Origin: Streptomyces sp. YIM 121038
GTDB taxonomy: Bacteria > Actinomycetota > Actinomycetes > Streptomycetales > Streptomycetaceae
Assembly: GCF_006088715.1 (NCBI RefSeq)
Contig: NZ_CP030771.1
Coordinates: forward strand, 5,599,501 to 5,663,500
Reading direction: 5' to 3'
DNA length: 64,000 bases
In this document: piece by piece, positions 43,074 through 50,865 of the stretch
Position numbering within the stretch: the first letter of the stretch is position 1
Layout: each line of letters opens with the position of its first letter
The notes under the pieces: model-generated
Told to the model about the DNA's origin: nothing
Seen by the model: only the letters and a program-made list of their open reading frames with translations
The model's database searches: none
Translations under genes and position numbers: made by a program

Positions 43074-44285
43074 CTACTGCGCCATCGCGGTGCGGAAGGG
43101 CGTCGGCGAGGGCGTGGGCGCGGGGCGCGGCGAGGGCCGCGGCAGGTTCGCCGGCTTCACCGGGTCGCCCGGGTCGCCGGTGCGGGCGCCGTCCTTGCCC
43201 GTGAAGATCTTGTACAGGGCGCTGCCGAACCCGGCCGTCTTGATGCCCGCGGTGATCTTCTCGCCCGCGATGGGCATCTGCTTCGCCTTGGTGAGGATCT
43301 TGTTGGTGAGGTTCACGGCGATGCCGTTGTTGAACTTGAACCCCACGCCCTTGAGCGCGCCCAGGCCGCTGAAGCGGACCCCGCGCAGCTTCGCCAGGCC
43401 CTTGAGGCCCTTGAGCGCGCCGAACCCCTTCAGGGCGCCGAGGCCCGGCATGACGCCGAGCACGTCCAGGCCCAGCTTCAGGAGGTTGAGCTTCCCGCCC
43501 CGCTTGAACATGTCGTACGCGTGCCCCGCGAGCGCCGCCGCGCTGCACACCACGGACAGGGCGGCGAAGACCGGGGCGAGCACTTGCAGCGGTGGCACGA
43601 ACGTACAGATCACCGCCAGGATCGCGAAGATCGCCGACAGGTTCGAGAACCGGTCGGCCCAGTCCGCCAGCCAGTTCATGAAGCCGCCCGGGTCGCGGAC
43701 GCCGTCGTGGTGGATGATGTTCTTGATGTGCTTGGCCGCCGCGCTCGCGGCGTCGTCGCGGATGCTCTTCGCGCGCGCGATGTCGCCGTGGCAGTCACGG
43801 ATGACGCTCATCGCCTCGTCGCGCTGCTTCTCCAGGCGCGTGCGGTCCCCGATGTCGTCCTTGCTCGGCACGGTGCCCTTGTACTTGTCCAGGTCGCCGA
43901 CCGCGGTCTGCTGGTCGGAGCGCGCCGCGCGGTACTTCTCCAGGGCCTTGTCGGCCACCTTCTGCGCGCGGTACAGCTCGCTGGCGTACTCCTTGGACTC
44001 CGTGTCGCCCTCGACGACCTTCGTGCCCAGGGCCTTGGCGGCCTCGTCGTACCGTTCGAAGGAACGCTTCAGCCGGCCCGACGTGCCGTCCGCGATCTCG
44101 TGGAAGGCGCGCCCGGCGTCGCTGTCCCAGCTCTCCACCGACGAGAGGGCCTTGATGTTGCGGGCCTGCTTGTCGATCTCGTCGGCCATGTTCCGCAGCT
44201 CCTTGCCGAGCCGCGCGACCTCGTACGGATCACCGGGAACGGGGTCGCCGTCGTGCAGCGGCTCCCAGTCGGTCGGGCGCGTCAC
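43074..44285 (-). CDS. WXG-motif protein with central membrane segment (cassette 1)
   Basis: 403-residue protein. Residues ~20-210 are long helices with SVESWDSDAGRAFHEI near residue 50, a W-x-x-x-A-x-x-x-F variant of the WXG turn. Heptad-rich segments run to DDAASAAAKHIKNI. Residues ~220-270 contain two hydrophobic helices (SAIFAILAVICTFVPPLQ, APVFAALSVVCSAAALAG). The C-terminal third is Gly/Leu/Lys-rich (GLGALKGFGALKGLKGLAKL) and ends in a Pro/Arg tail. The layout parallels the 418-residue gene at 46444. No catalytic toxin motif is recognised. The GTG at 44285 overlaps the upstream stop (GTGA). Confidence 0.7.
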   Translation of the reverse strand: MTRPTDWEPLHDGDPVPGDPYEVARLGKELRNMADEIDKQARNIKALSSVESWDSDAGRAFHEIADGTSGRLKRSFERYDEAAKALGTKVVEGDTESKEYASELYRAQKVADKALEKYRAARSDQQTAVGDLDKYKGTVPSKDDIGDRTRLEKQRDEAMSVIRDCHGDIARAKSIRDDAASAAAKHIKNIIHHDGVRDPGGFMNWLADWADRFSNLSAIFAILAVICTFVPPLQVLAPVFAALSVVCSAAALAGHAYDMFKRGGKLNLLKLGLDVLGVMPGLGALKGFGALKGLKGLAKLRGVRFSGLGALKGVGFKFNNGIAVNLTNKILTKAKQMPIAGEKITAGIKTAGFGSALYKIFTGKDGARTGDPGDPVKPANLPRPSPRPAPTPSPTPFRTAMAQ

Positions 44286-44602
44286 TTCTTCCCCTTGGCT
44301 TCCTTGGCTTCCTTGCGGGCGTTGCGGAGGGCCTCGGCCAGCTCGTGGTCGACCTTGTCGTACGTGTCCGCCGCGGAGTCGGTGAACTTGGCGAGCTTCT
44401 CGATGTCCGCCATCAGCTTCTTCCGCGTCTTCTTCCACGTGCCGGAGAAGTCGTCGAAGACGTCCCGGAGCTTCTTGCTGCCGAGCGCGTCGCCGTACTC
44501 GTCGGCCGGGTTGCTGTTCTCCTTGAACTCCCGGTGAATCCGGAACAACGCGTCCGAGCAGTCCCGGATCATCCCGAGATCCGCCCTCGTCCTGTCACTC
44601 AT
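44282..44602 (-). CDS. WXG100/EspC-like small protein (cassette 1)
   Basis: 106-residue helical protein beginning MSDRTRADLGMIRDCSDALFRI. DVFDDFSGTWKKTRKKLMADIEKL near residue 48 is the F..W..L turn region, and TYDKVDHELAEAL near residue 80 gives a Y-x-x-x-D motif like the type VII export signal. A Lys-rich tail follows. It is the first gene of the five-gene operon ending at 41121, with ATG 44602 and a GTGA overlap into the 403-residue gene. An upstream GGACCG-AG-CGGTCC palindrome (44647-44660) may be its operator. Confidence 0.7.
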   Translation of the reverse strand: MSDRTRADLGMIRDCSDALFRIHREFKENSNPADEYGDALGSKKLRDVFDDFSGTWKKTRKKLMADIEKLAKFTDSAADTYDKVDHELAEALRNARKEAKEAKGKK

Positions 44603-44646
44603 CGGTTCCCCCGTACCTGCTCGTCCCGTACGCCTGACGGACCTCC

Positions 44647-44660
44647 GGACCGAGCGGTCC
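44647..44660. promoter_or_regulatory. GGACCG-AG-CGGTCC palindrome
   Basis: Perfect six-base arms 45 bp upstream of the first cassette's start codon. The surrounding 44603-44853 stretch has no gene and is AT-richer around 44680-44700, as expected for the promoter. Confidence 0.4.
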
Positions 44661-44853
44661 TACGAGGGCCCGGACAAGAGGAAATAAGGTATCCGCGACC
44701 ATCGAGATCTCGCCAGACACACCCGTGGCAACAGGGCGCGATATGCCGTGACTTAGCCGCCCCAAGCGGACAGGGCTGTCGCCAATTTGTTTCTTAGTGG
44801 GGGAGGGGGGCGGACAATTCCGCCGTCGTCCGGGGGAGCCGCCGTCACGTCGC

Positions 44854-45516
44854 TCAGGCGTGGTCGGGGGCGTCGGGATCGGTGAACGAGGCCGTCTGGA
44901 GGATTGCGGTGAGCATGTCGCAGAACTCTCCCCAACACTGCATGGACGCGGTACTGAGGGTGAAGACCGCCATGTAGGGGCCGGTGGGGAAGGGCAGGTA
45001 TACCTGGATCTGCCCCGTTATGATCTTTGGCTGTTCCTCGGATGCCGTCGTCTGCTCGGCAGCCACGGAGAGCTCGCGCATGGATACGCACGAAATGGCC
45101 GGCCCGCAGGGCAGATCGAGCCAGCGCGCGTCATTCAGGGGGTCGCCGGAGAGCACGGCCAGCATTCCTTGAGCGGCCGTCTCCGTATCGTCGTGCCGCG
45201 ATGCGCAGACGGCCACCGACAAGGAGCAGTGGGCCACCCCCTCCTCACCCAGACCGAAGATTCCCAGACCTGAGTAGAGCAGCCCGGCGGTCGACAGCAG
45301 CGTGGTGACCCGTTCGTAGTACGGGGCGGCCGACCCCCAGAGTTCGGCGTCTCCCCCCGGGTAGAGGCCGCGTACGAACGCGGCAGCGGACTCCGGGCGT
45401 TCGTCGGCCGAGGCGTCGACGGGAACATCGTGGAATCCGTCCGGCACGACGAACGTCAGCGGAGGAAGAAGGACCGGGGCGATGTCCTCGCCCGTCGGCT
45501 GCGGTGCCGAGGTCAT
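44854..45516 (-). CDS. Conserved protein, PsbP/LpqN-like fold (copy 3)
   Basis: 220-residue protein with no signal peptide. LTFVVPDGFHDVPVD, LDLPCGPAISCVSM and QVYLPFPTGPYMAVFTLSTASMQCWGEFCDMLTAILQTASF align by eye with the 245-residue protein at 41693 (same P-x-G-F, LPCGP and STxxMxxWxxF landmarks). It ends the second cassette operon, the position its paralogue holds near the end of the first. ATG 45516 overlaps the upstream stop by four bases. Function unknown. Confidence 0.7.
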   Translation of the reverse strand: MTSAPQPTGEDIAPVLLPPLTFVVPDGFHDVPVDASADERPESAAAFVRGLYPGGDAELWGSAAPYYERVTTLLSTAGLLYSGLGIFGLGEEGVAHCSLSVAVCASRHDDTETAAQGMLAVLSGDPLNDARWLDLPCGPAISCVSMRELSVAAEQTTASEEQPKIITGQIQVYLPFPTGPYMAVFTLSTASMQCWGEFCDMLTAILQTASFTDPDAPDHA

Positions 45517-46430
45517 GGATTCCCTCCCTCCGGAGCTACGTCGGCACCGGACGGATCCAGATGCTCGGTCAGCGGGATGCGGCTGCCGTTCGAGAGCGGA
45601 ACCTGGAGGTGGACGGCGACGACTCCGCCGGAGAGGAGTTCCAGTTGTGGTTCCTCCTCGACAGGGTGCACCTTGCCGAGTGACCGTCCCGCTTCAAGAG
45701 GCGGATCGGTCATCAATGCGGCTACGCGCGCACGCTGTTGAGGCGTGAGGCGGTCACGCGTGACGGGTCTTCTCTCTCCGCGGACATGACTCACGAGCCG
45801 GTCAGCATCACGGACGCACCAGCGGGTCCAGGACTCGTCGGTGAAGCGCAGCCGGACATCGGACGGACCTTGGGAGAATGTCATCAGCTCGGCGCCTGCC
45901 ACATTGCTTCGGGGCAGGCTCCACAGTTCCTGCGCCGAAGTCGGATCACTTCCGGTGGGGAGGCCGAGAATCACCAGACGCCGATCGGTCAGCAAAAGGT
46001 CGGTGCGGTACCCCTTCGGCCGCCGTGCGGGGTCGAGTTGCCAGGGAAGAGTGCGGGCCACGGCACCCGTCCCGGCATACACCACGGGAAAGTCATCGAC
46101 TTCGAAATGCGGCTCCCGCGACTGCCCCAGCCCCTTCGGCTCCTTCACCAGGGAGCCGCCGGGACCAGCGGCATTCGAGATCGCGTTGATCAGCCGTGGG
46201 ACTCCGAGCAGAACGACGTCCAGGACCCGCACGCCGGACCGCCCGCCCTTGTCGCGGGGCTGGAAGCCGGGGCCGGGCGGCCATCCGCTGCCGGTCAGCT
46301 CCGTTTCGATGTCCCGCCCGTCGGGGTCCCGGAAGGAACGCAGCCCGGCGACCTTCGGGGCAAGCCCCGTGGCGAAGGCGATGTCGTGCCGGGTGTGCAC
46401 GGCTTCTCCGTGCGGCAGTTGCCAGTCCAC
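45513..46430 (-). CDS. Conserved protein with PH-like segment (cassette 2)
   Basis: 305-residue soluble protein. YRTDLLLTDRRLVILGLP near residue 165 matches the LTxxRL(V/I)I strand pair of bacterial PH-like/GRAM domains. RFTDESWTRWCVRDADRLVSHVRGE follows. The C-terminus carries VHLQVPLSNGSRIPL, very like VQVPLSNGTAVVL in the 245-residue paralogue of cassette 1. That may be a remnant of the same domain. The GTG at 46430 (AGAGGA upstream) is preferred; a longer frame to 46478 would overlap the upstream gene by 35 bp. Confidence 0.6.
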   Translation of the reverse strand: MDWQLPHGEAVHTRHDIAFATGLAPKVAGLRSFRDPDGRDIETELTGSGWPPGPGFQPRDKGGRSGVRVLDVVLLGVPRLINAISNAAGPGGSLVKEPKGLGQSREPHFEVDDFPVVYAGTGAVARTLPWQLDPARRPKGYRTDLLLTDRRLVILGLPTGSDPTSAQELWSLPRSNVAGAELMTFSQGPSDVRLRFTDESWTRWCVRDADRLVSHVRGERRPVTRDRLTPQQRARVAALMTDPPLEAGRSLGKVHPVEEEPQLELLSGGVVAVHLQVPLSNGSRIPLTEHLDPSGADVAPEGGNP

Positions 46431-46443
46431 AGCAGCTGTCCTC

Positions 46444-47700
46444 TCAGTGTGCCTTCGCTGATTCCTCAAGCCGGTCACCGGGGTTCATCAGTTCTTGGGC
46501 GTGAAGGGATATGGGGACCGCCTTGAGACCGATCTTGATGCCGGCGTCGATGCCCCTGCCCAAGGTGCTCATGGAGTCGATGTTCCGTAGACCGGGAATT
46601 CCCTTGGTGCCGACCAGCTGCCCGCCACGGATCGTCTGCTCGGTCAGCAGGTTCATCCGGTTCATGAGGCCGCCCTCGGTCTTGATCACAGCGCCGAGCT
46701 TGTGGCCGCCGATCGTGATCTGCCGCCCTCGGATGGTGCGCGTCATCCCACCGATGACGTTGTCACCCATACCCACGACGTTCCGTCCGACGGTGTCCAT
46801 GCTGTGGAAACCCCGGCCGAGCTGGGTGGCACGTACCGTCGCCTGGGCGCGGCTCGCCACCTTGACGCCCCTGGTGAAGGCACTGACTCCAGGGATCGTC
46901 CCCAGGGCGTCGAACCCGATGGACAGCCAGTTCACCTCCGCGCCGGCGGCTTTGGCCGTGAGGTGAGTCACCAGCGCGAGTCCGCTCGTCAGCACCGCGG
47001 CCGTCGCGAGGACGGCGCCCACCGGTTCGAAGGGCGCGGTGATGATGGCGAGCATGCCCAGTACACCGCTGAGGTCACTCAGCAGGTCACCGATCAGCTT
47101 GATGGTGTCCGCGTGGTCCTTCAGCCACTTCCCCGTGGCGTCCCACGCGTCCGCGATCCCCTTGGTGAGCCGGTCCCAGAAGCCGGGCTCGTCGGGGGCG
47201 ATGTCGCCGGCCTTGTCGAGCTCCCGGGTGATGGCGTCGGCGGCACGCGCGTAGCGGTCCTCCAGGTCGTGGACCTGGCCGGTGACGTGGGTGACGTCAC
47301 CGGAGGCCTCGGCCAGGGCCTTGCTGCCCTTGCCGTCGGCCTGCGCCTCGGCCCTGCCGCGGGCCTCCAGCTTGTCCCCGGCGGCCTTCTCGAGCCGGTC
47401 GGCCTCGTCCTGGAACTCCTGGAGCTCCCGGGCCCACCGGTACAGCGCCCGCGACGCCCTGCCGAAGGACTCGTGGCTCTTGCGGATGAGCGGGGCCACG
47501 TCCGCGCCGACGTACTCGACGAACGCGCGCGCGGCCTCGCCCTTCCAGGCCCCGCACTCGATGCGCTCCAGCTCCCGTACGGACGTGCCGAGTTCACGGG
47601 CGAGGCCGCCCAGCTTCCGGGCGAGGTCCCGGGTGTCCTGGACGTCGCCGGGCGTCGGGTCCCAGCCGATGTGCGGGAAGGCGGGGCGTCCGCCGGACAC
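46444..47700 (-). CDS. WXG-motif protein with central membrane segment (cassette 2)
   Basis: 418-residue protein. C49-GAWKGEAARAFVEYVG contains a full W-x-G followed by A-x-x-x-F, the canonical WXG100 turn. Residues ~20-175 are helical, FWDRLTKGIADAWDATGKWL follows, and a hydrophobic stretch at ~200-255 (LLSDLSGVLGMLAIITAPF, VGAVLATAAVLTSGLALVTHL) is followed by a ~160-residue C-terminal domain rich in Gly, Thr and Ile. Architecture and gene position parallel the 403-residue gene of cassette 1, but the C-terminal domains differ. The GTG at 47700 lies one base after the upstream stop. It may be a secreted effector or a membrane-anchored channel partner. Confidence 0.72.
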   Translation of the reverse strand: MSGGRPAFPHIGWDPTPGDVQDTRDLARKLGGLARELGTSVRELERIECGAWKGEAARAFVEYVGADVAPLIRKSHESFGRASRALYRWARELQEFQDEADRLEKAAGDKLEARGRAEAQADGKGSKALAEASGDVTHVTGQVHDLEDRYARAADAITRELDKAGDIAPDEPGFWDRLTKGIADAWDATGKWLKDHADTIKLIGDLLSDLSGVLGMLAIITAPFEPVGAVLATAAVLTSGLALVTHLTAKAAGAEVNWLSIGFDALGTIPGVSAFTRGVKVASRAQATVRATQLGRGFHSMDTVGRNVVGMGDNVIGGMTRTIRGRQITIGGHKLGAVIKTEGGLMNRMNLLTEQTIRGGQLVGTKGIPGLRNIDSMSTLGRGIDAGIKIGLKAVPISLHAQELMNPGDRLEESAKAH

Positions 47701-47701
47701 G

Positions 47702-48010
47702 TCAGCGGTCCCGCCGCGGCGGCCGGGCGGACTTCAGGGACGCGGCGAGCGCCAGGTCCAGCTTGCCGAACTCCTCGTCGATCTTGTCGATCATCCTGAC
47801 CGCGCCGCCGGTGTGCTTGCGGAGCTGCTTGATGCCGTAGCCCCACTCGTCGGCGAAGTCGTGGACCTCCTCGACGAGCCGCCCCGCGCCGACGGCCGTC
47901 GCGTCGGTGCCGTGGAGGACGCGGCGTGCCGCGTCCATCCGGTCGCTGATCGTGGTGAAGGTCTTCCTCAGGTCCTCGAAGACCGTGCCGTCCAGGCGTA
48001 AGTCGCTCAT
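47702..48010 (-). CDS. WXG100/EspC-like small protein (cassette 2)
   Basis: 102-residue helical protein. HDFADEWGYGIKQLRKHTGG near residue 50 holds F..xW-G-Y-G, and MIDKIDEEFGKLDLALAASL near residue 73 mirrors the Y/F-x-x-x-D..LAxAL end of the cassette-1 small protein. Arg-rich C-terminus. First gene of the second cassette operon (48010 to 44854), starting at ATG 48010. An ATCAGCG-N4-CGCTGAT palindrome lies 45 bp upstream. Confidence 0.7.
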   Translation of the reverse strand: MSDLRLDGTVFEDLRKTFTTISDRMDAARRVLHGTDATAVGAGRLVEEVHDFADEWGYGIKQLRKHTGGAVRMIDKIDEEFGKLDLALAASLKSARPPRRDR

Positions 48011-48054
48011 GCTTCGGTACAGGCTCCTTCAGCTCGCGTGGAGCGTCCGACGTT

Positions 48055-48072
48055 ATCAGCGGATTCGCTGAT
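48055..48072. promoter_or_regulatory. ATCAGCG-GATT-CGCTGAT palindrome
   Basis: Perfect seven-base arms in the 189-bp spacer between the second cassette and the exported-protein pair. The site is AT-richer than its surroundings and is a good operator candidate for the cassette promoter. Confidence 0.45.
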
Positions 48073-48199
48073 GTGAACATCGGGATGCGCCAAGGCAGTT
48101 GGAGTCCGTATGCGTCAAGTGGAGAGAGGGGGAGGGCGCGTTCGGGGCGAGGGGAGGCGCAGAGGTGCCGCTCGGCGGACAGCGCGCCCCTCGAACCCC

Positions 48200-49246
48200 T
48201 CAGCGGTTCACCGACTGGACCTCCTCCACCGCCACCGGCTGATCCGAGCCGAACGAGCCGCTCGGCAGCCCGTTGGGCCCCGCGTTGCCCGTCCCCGTCC
48301 AGCTGACCTTCCAGGTGATCGTGGCCTGGAGCTTGAACGTCCCCTTGCCGGAGGAGCGCAGATAGGTGAGGCCGCACGGCGGGGTCTCGTCGGACCTGCC
48401 CTTGCGGTAGGGCGTGCCGATGGAGCCGTCGCCGTGGGGCGCGCACTCGCCGGACGCGGGGTGCGTGCGCGCGTCGGGCGTGCCGGGGGCGAGCCGCAGG
48501 GCGTCGGGCCGGGCCGTGGTGGTGGCCCGCAGGTCGAGGCCGGGCACGTCGACGGAGGCCGTCACGGACACCGGCTTGAACTCGGCCTCGTCCAGCCACG
48601 CCCACGTGGGCAGGTTGACCTTGGTGGTGTCCTCGGGCGCGAGGCTGACCTTCGTGTCGGGAAGGCGAAGGCGGTTGTAGGCGAGCTCGGCGAGGAGCTC
48701 GGGGGTGAGGGCGTTCGCCACCGGCGGCGGGTCGCCGTTCTCGACCCAGAAGGGCTCCTTGTCGCACTTCTGCGCCGCGTCCTCCAGCCACCGGTCCGGG
48801 TCGCGCACGGCCACCCACCAGTTGCCCTCGTCCTTCTCCTTGAGGTTGTAGTTCTTGTACTCGCCGTCCTTGTACTTGCTGCGGAACTGCGCGACGGCGG
48901 CCTTCGCGTAGCTGTGCTGACCGGGGAAGTTGACGGTGCTCTCGTAGTTCCGCTCGACCTGGTCGCGGAACTGCTCGGCGGTGCGCGGCTCGTACCAGCA
49001 GGCGGGCGGCGACCAGTCGCCGACGGGCTTGAGGGCGCCGCCGCCCCCGCTGTCACCACCGCCGCGCGTCGCGCCCGAGAAGCGGATGACGGACACGATG
49101 TCCTGCCCCTCGCGGCCCCCGCCGGAGTCGGCGTTCCCCTGGGAGCCGCTGCCGGGGGATCTGTCCGCGTGCGCGGGGCCCGGCACCAGCAGCAGCGTGG
49201 CGGCGGCCGTCAGCCCGGCCACCGCCCACGACCTGCGTGTGATCAT
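48200..49246 (-). CDS. Secreted protein of unknown function
   Basis: 348-residue exported protein with a Sec signal peptide (RRSWAVAGLTAAATLLLVPGPAHA, cleavage after about residue 27). A Gly/Ser/Asp linker is followed by SPPACWYEPRTAEQFRDQVERNY, EKDEGNWWVAVRDPDRWLEDAAQKC, ELLAELAYNRLRLPDTKVSLAPE and a C-terminal beta-rich part with CAPHG, CGLTYLRSS and ATITWKVSWTG. Four to five cysteines suggest disulfides. I do not recognise a named family. ATG 49246 overlaps the lipoprotein stop (ATGA), so the two are co-translated and may form an extracytoplasmic pair serving the adjacent cassettes. Confidence 0.7.
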   Translation of the reverse strand: MITRRSWAVAGLTAAATLLLVPGPAHADRSPGSGSQGNADSGGGREGQDIVSVIRFSGATRGGGDSGGGGALKPVGDWSPPACWYEPRTAEQFRDQVERNYESTVNFPGQHSYAKAAVAQFRSKYKDGEYKNYNLKEKDEGNWWVAVRDPDRWLEDAAQKCDKEPFWVENGDPPPVANALTPELLAELAYNRLRLPDTKVSLAPEDTTKVNLPTWAWLDEAEFKPVSVTASVDVPGLDLRATTTARPDALRLAPGTPDARTHPASGECAPHGDGSIGTPYRKGRSDETPPCGLTYLRSSGKGTFKLQATITWKVSWTGTGNAGPNGLPSGSFGSDQPVAVEEVQSVNR

Positions 49247-49911
49247 GGCGTGCACTTCGCGTTCCCTCTCTCCGAGCTGAGCATCGTGGTCTGCCAGACG
49301 CCTTGCTTGTTCTTGTCGAGACGGGTGTTGTAGAGCACGTACGACTTGTCGGTGACAGGCGTCTTGTCGGTCTTTCCGGTCTTTCGGCTCTTGGTGTACG
49401 CCTTGCTTTCGTCGGCGCAGTACCGAATGCCGACGGCGGTTTTTCCGTGAGGTGTGACCTGGGGTGCGTAATAGCGCGTGGTGCCCGTGATGGACAGGCC
49501 GTTCTTCTTGAATCCGGCGATCCATTCGGCGGCTCCGACGAGGGCTTCTCCCCGGTAGTAGAAGGGAATGGCCGCGGATTCGGACGCGCCGTCGACGATG
49601 GCCGCGTCGGTCGCGTCGATGCGCCGCCGCGCGTCGGCGAGCGCGGCGTCCTTGGCCGGATCGCCGGTCTTCCAGCTCTCGAAGACGTTCTTCACATCGG
49701 CCGGGAGATCGGCCGCGGGGCGGTCGGCGGGGCCGTCCGGGGGCGCCGTCGACGACGGCGCGTCCTTCTTCTTCCCGCCGCCCTCGTCCGCCCCGGCGAT
49801 TTTCCCGCCGTCCTTGGCGCCGTCGGAGCTTTCGTCCCCGCCGCAAGCCGTCAGCAGCAGAGCCGCGGTGACGGCGAATGCGGCGGCAAGGGGCACAGTG
49901 CGGCGCTTCAC
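49243..49911 (-). CDS. Lipoprotein with NTF2-like domain
   Basis: 222-residue lipoprotein. The GTG at 49911 (or ATG 49953) leads into RRTVPLAAAFAVTAALLLTAC, whose lipobox LLTAC places the lipidated Cys near residue 23. A Gly/Asp/Lys and Pro/Ala linker follows. The C-terminal half (AAIVDGASESAAIPFYYRGEALVGAAEWI, GLSITGTTRYYAPQVTPHGKTAVGIRYCADES, YVLYNTRLDKNKQGVWQTTML) looks like an NTF2-type cone fold by strand order. It precedes and overlaps the secreted-protein gene. Function not known. Confidence 0.72.
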   Translation of the reverse strand: MKRRTVPLAAAFAVTAALLLTACGGDESSDGAKDGGKIAGADEGGGKKKDAPSSTAPPDGPADRPAADLPADVKNVFESWKTGDPAKDAALADARRRIDATDAAIVDGASESAAIPFYYRGEALVGAAEWIAGFKKNGLSITGTTRYYAPQVTPHGKTAVGIRYCADESKAYTKSRKTGKTDKTPVTDKSYVLYNTRLDKNKQGVWQTTMLSSERGNAKCTP

Positions 49912-50250
49912 GGTCTTCTCCCCGAATGAGGCGGACGTGCTGTCAGGGGGCATGACGCTAACGGTGGGGTGCGTGGTTTCGCCAGAGTGAACTGCCCTAC
50001 AGCGGGGCGCAATGCTGAGAAAGCGGGCGGAATTGCAGCGTCCTCCGACGTAATCCCGCCCCGGGCTTCTCCGCCCGGGTTCCGCCGGCTCGACGGCCCC
50101 TTCGGCGGCGGCGCGACGCGGACCGCGTACGAGATGCTCGATGCGGCCCTGACCAGCCTCAAGCGCGTGCGGTGCGGCCGGGCGGGACCCGGGGCACGGG
50201 GGCGTGCGCGGGCTCTGGTGGGGGAGGTGCGGACTCGGCATGATGGGGCG

Positions 50251-50772
50251 ATGCCCAGTGATGACGGTCACACAGATGCCCGGACTGAGCCGCCCGGTGT
50301 CGCCGACGAACGCGCGATGCTCAGTGCCTTCCTCGACTACCAGCGCGAGACCCTCGCCCTCAAGTGCGCGGGCCTGACCCCGGACCGGCTCCGGCGGTGG
50401 GCCGTTCCCCCTTCTTCGTTGAGCCTGCTCGGCCTGGTGCGGCACCTCGCCGAGGTCGAGCGCGGCTGGTTCCGGTGCGTGTTCCTGGGGGAGCCGGACA
50501 AGCCGCACTGGGCGGGGCCCGTGGACGACGGCTCCGCGGCGTGGGACGTCGACGCCGCCGACCCCGACGAGGCGTTCCGCGTCTGGCGCGCGGAGTGCGA
50601 CCGCTCCCGGGCGACGGCGGCGGCCGCGACCTCCCTCGAGGTCACCGGCGAGCGCGAGGGCACGGCGTACTCGCTGCGGCACATCCTGATCCACATGATC
50701 GAGGAGTACGCCCGGCACAACGGGCAGGCCGATCTGCTGCGGGAGCGGATCGACGGGGCCACGGGGGAGTAG
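50251..50772 (+). CDS. DinB-like (DUF664) protein
   Basis: 173-residue four-helix-bundle protein of the DinB/YfiT-like superfamily, DUF664 (mini-circle protein) branch. Landmarks are ERAMLSAFLDYQRETLALKCAGL, LSLLGLVRHLAEVERGWFR and SLRHILIHMIEEYARHNGQADLLRERIDG. The three metal-site histidines are in RHLAEVE, HMIEEYARH and nearby. Members include thiol-S-transferases that use bacillithiol or mycothiol; no activity can be assigned here. ATG 50251 is used. Confidence 0.88.
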   Translation: MPSDDGHTDARTEPPGVADERAMLSAFLDYQRETLALKCAGLTPDRLRRWAVPPSSLSLLGLVRHLAEVERGWFRCVFLGEPDKPHWAGPVDDGSAAWDVDAADPDEAFRVWRAECDRSRATAAAATSLEVTGEREGTAYSLRHILIHMIEEYARHNGQADLLRERIDGATGE

Positions 50773-50865
50773 CCCCCGGCCCCGAAGCGGGCGGAAACGA
50801 TACGGCGTACCGGTGCCCCCTGCCGCAAGGGCACCGGCACGCCGTGTCAGCGGCGCGGCGTCGGA

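Noticed and set aside
43074-44285. Polymorphic toxin with a recognised nuclease or ADP-ribosyltransferase domain
   Set aside because: No catalytic motif could be seen in the C-terminal third and no immunity-like gene follows, so only a WXG-motif membrane protein is claimed.
35755-49911. Complete ESX (type VII) secretion cluster
   Set aside because: EccB, EccD, EccE and mycosin are absent; only an EccC-like motor and WXG-like proteins are present.
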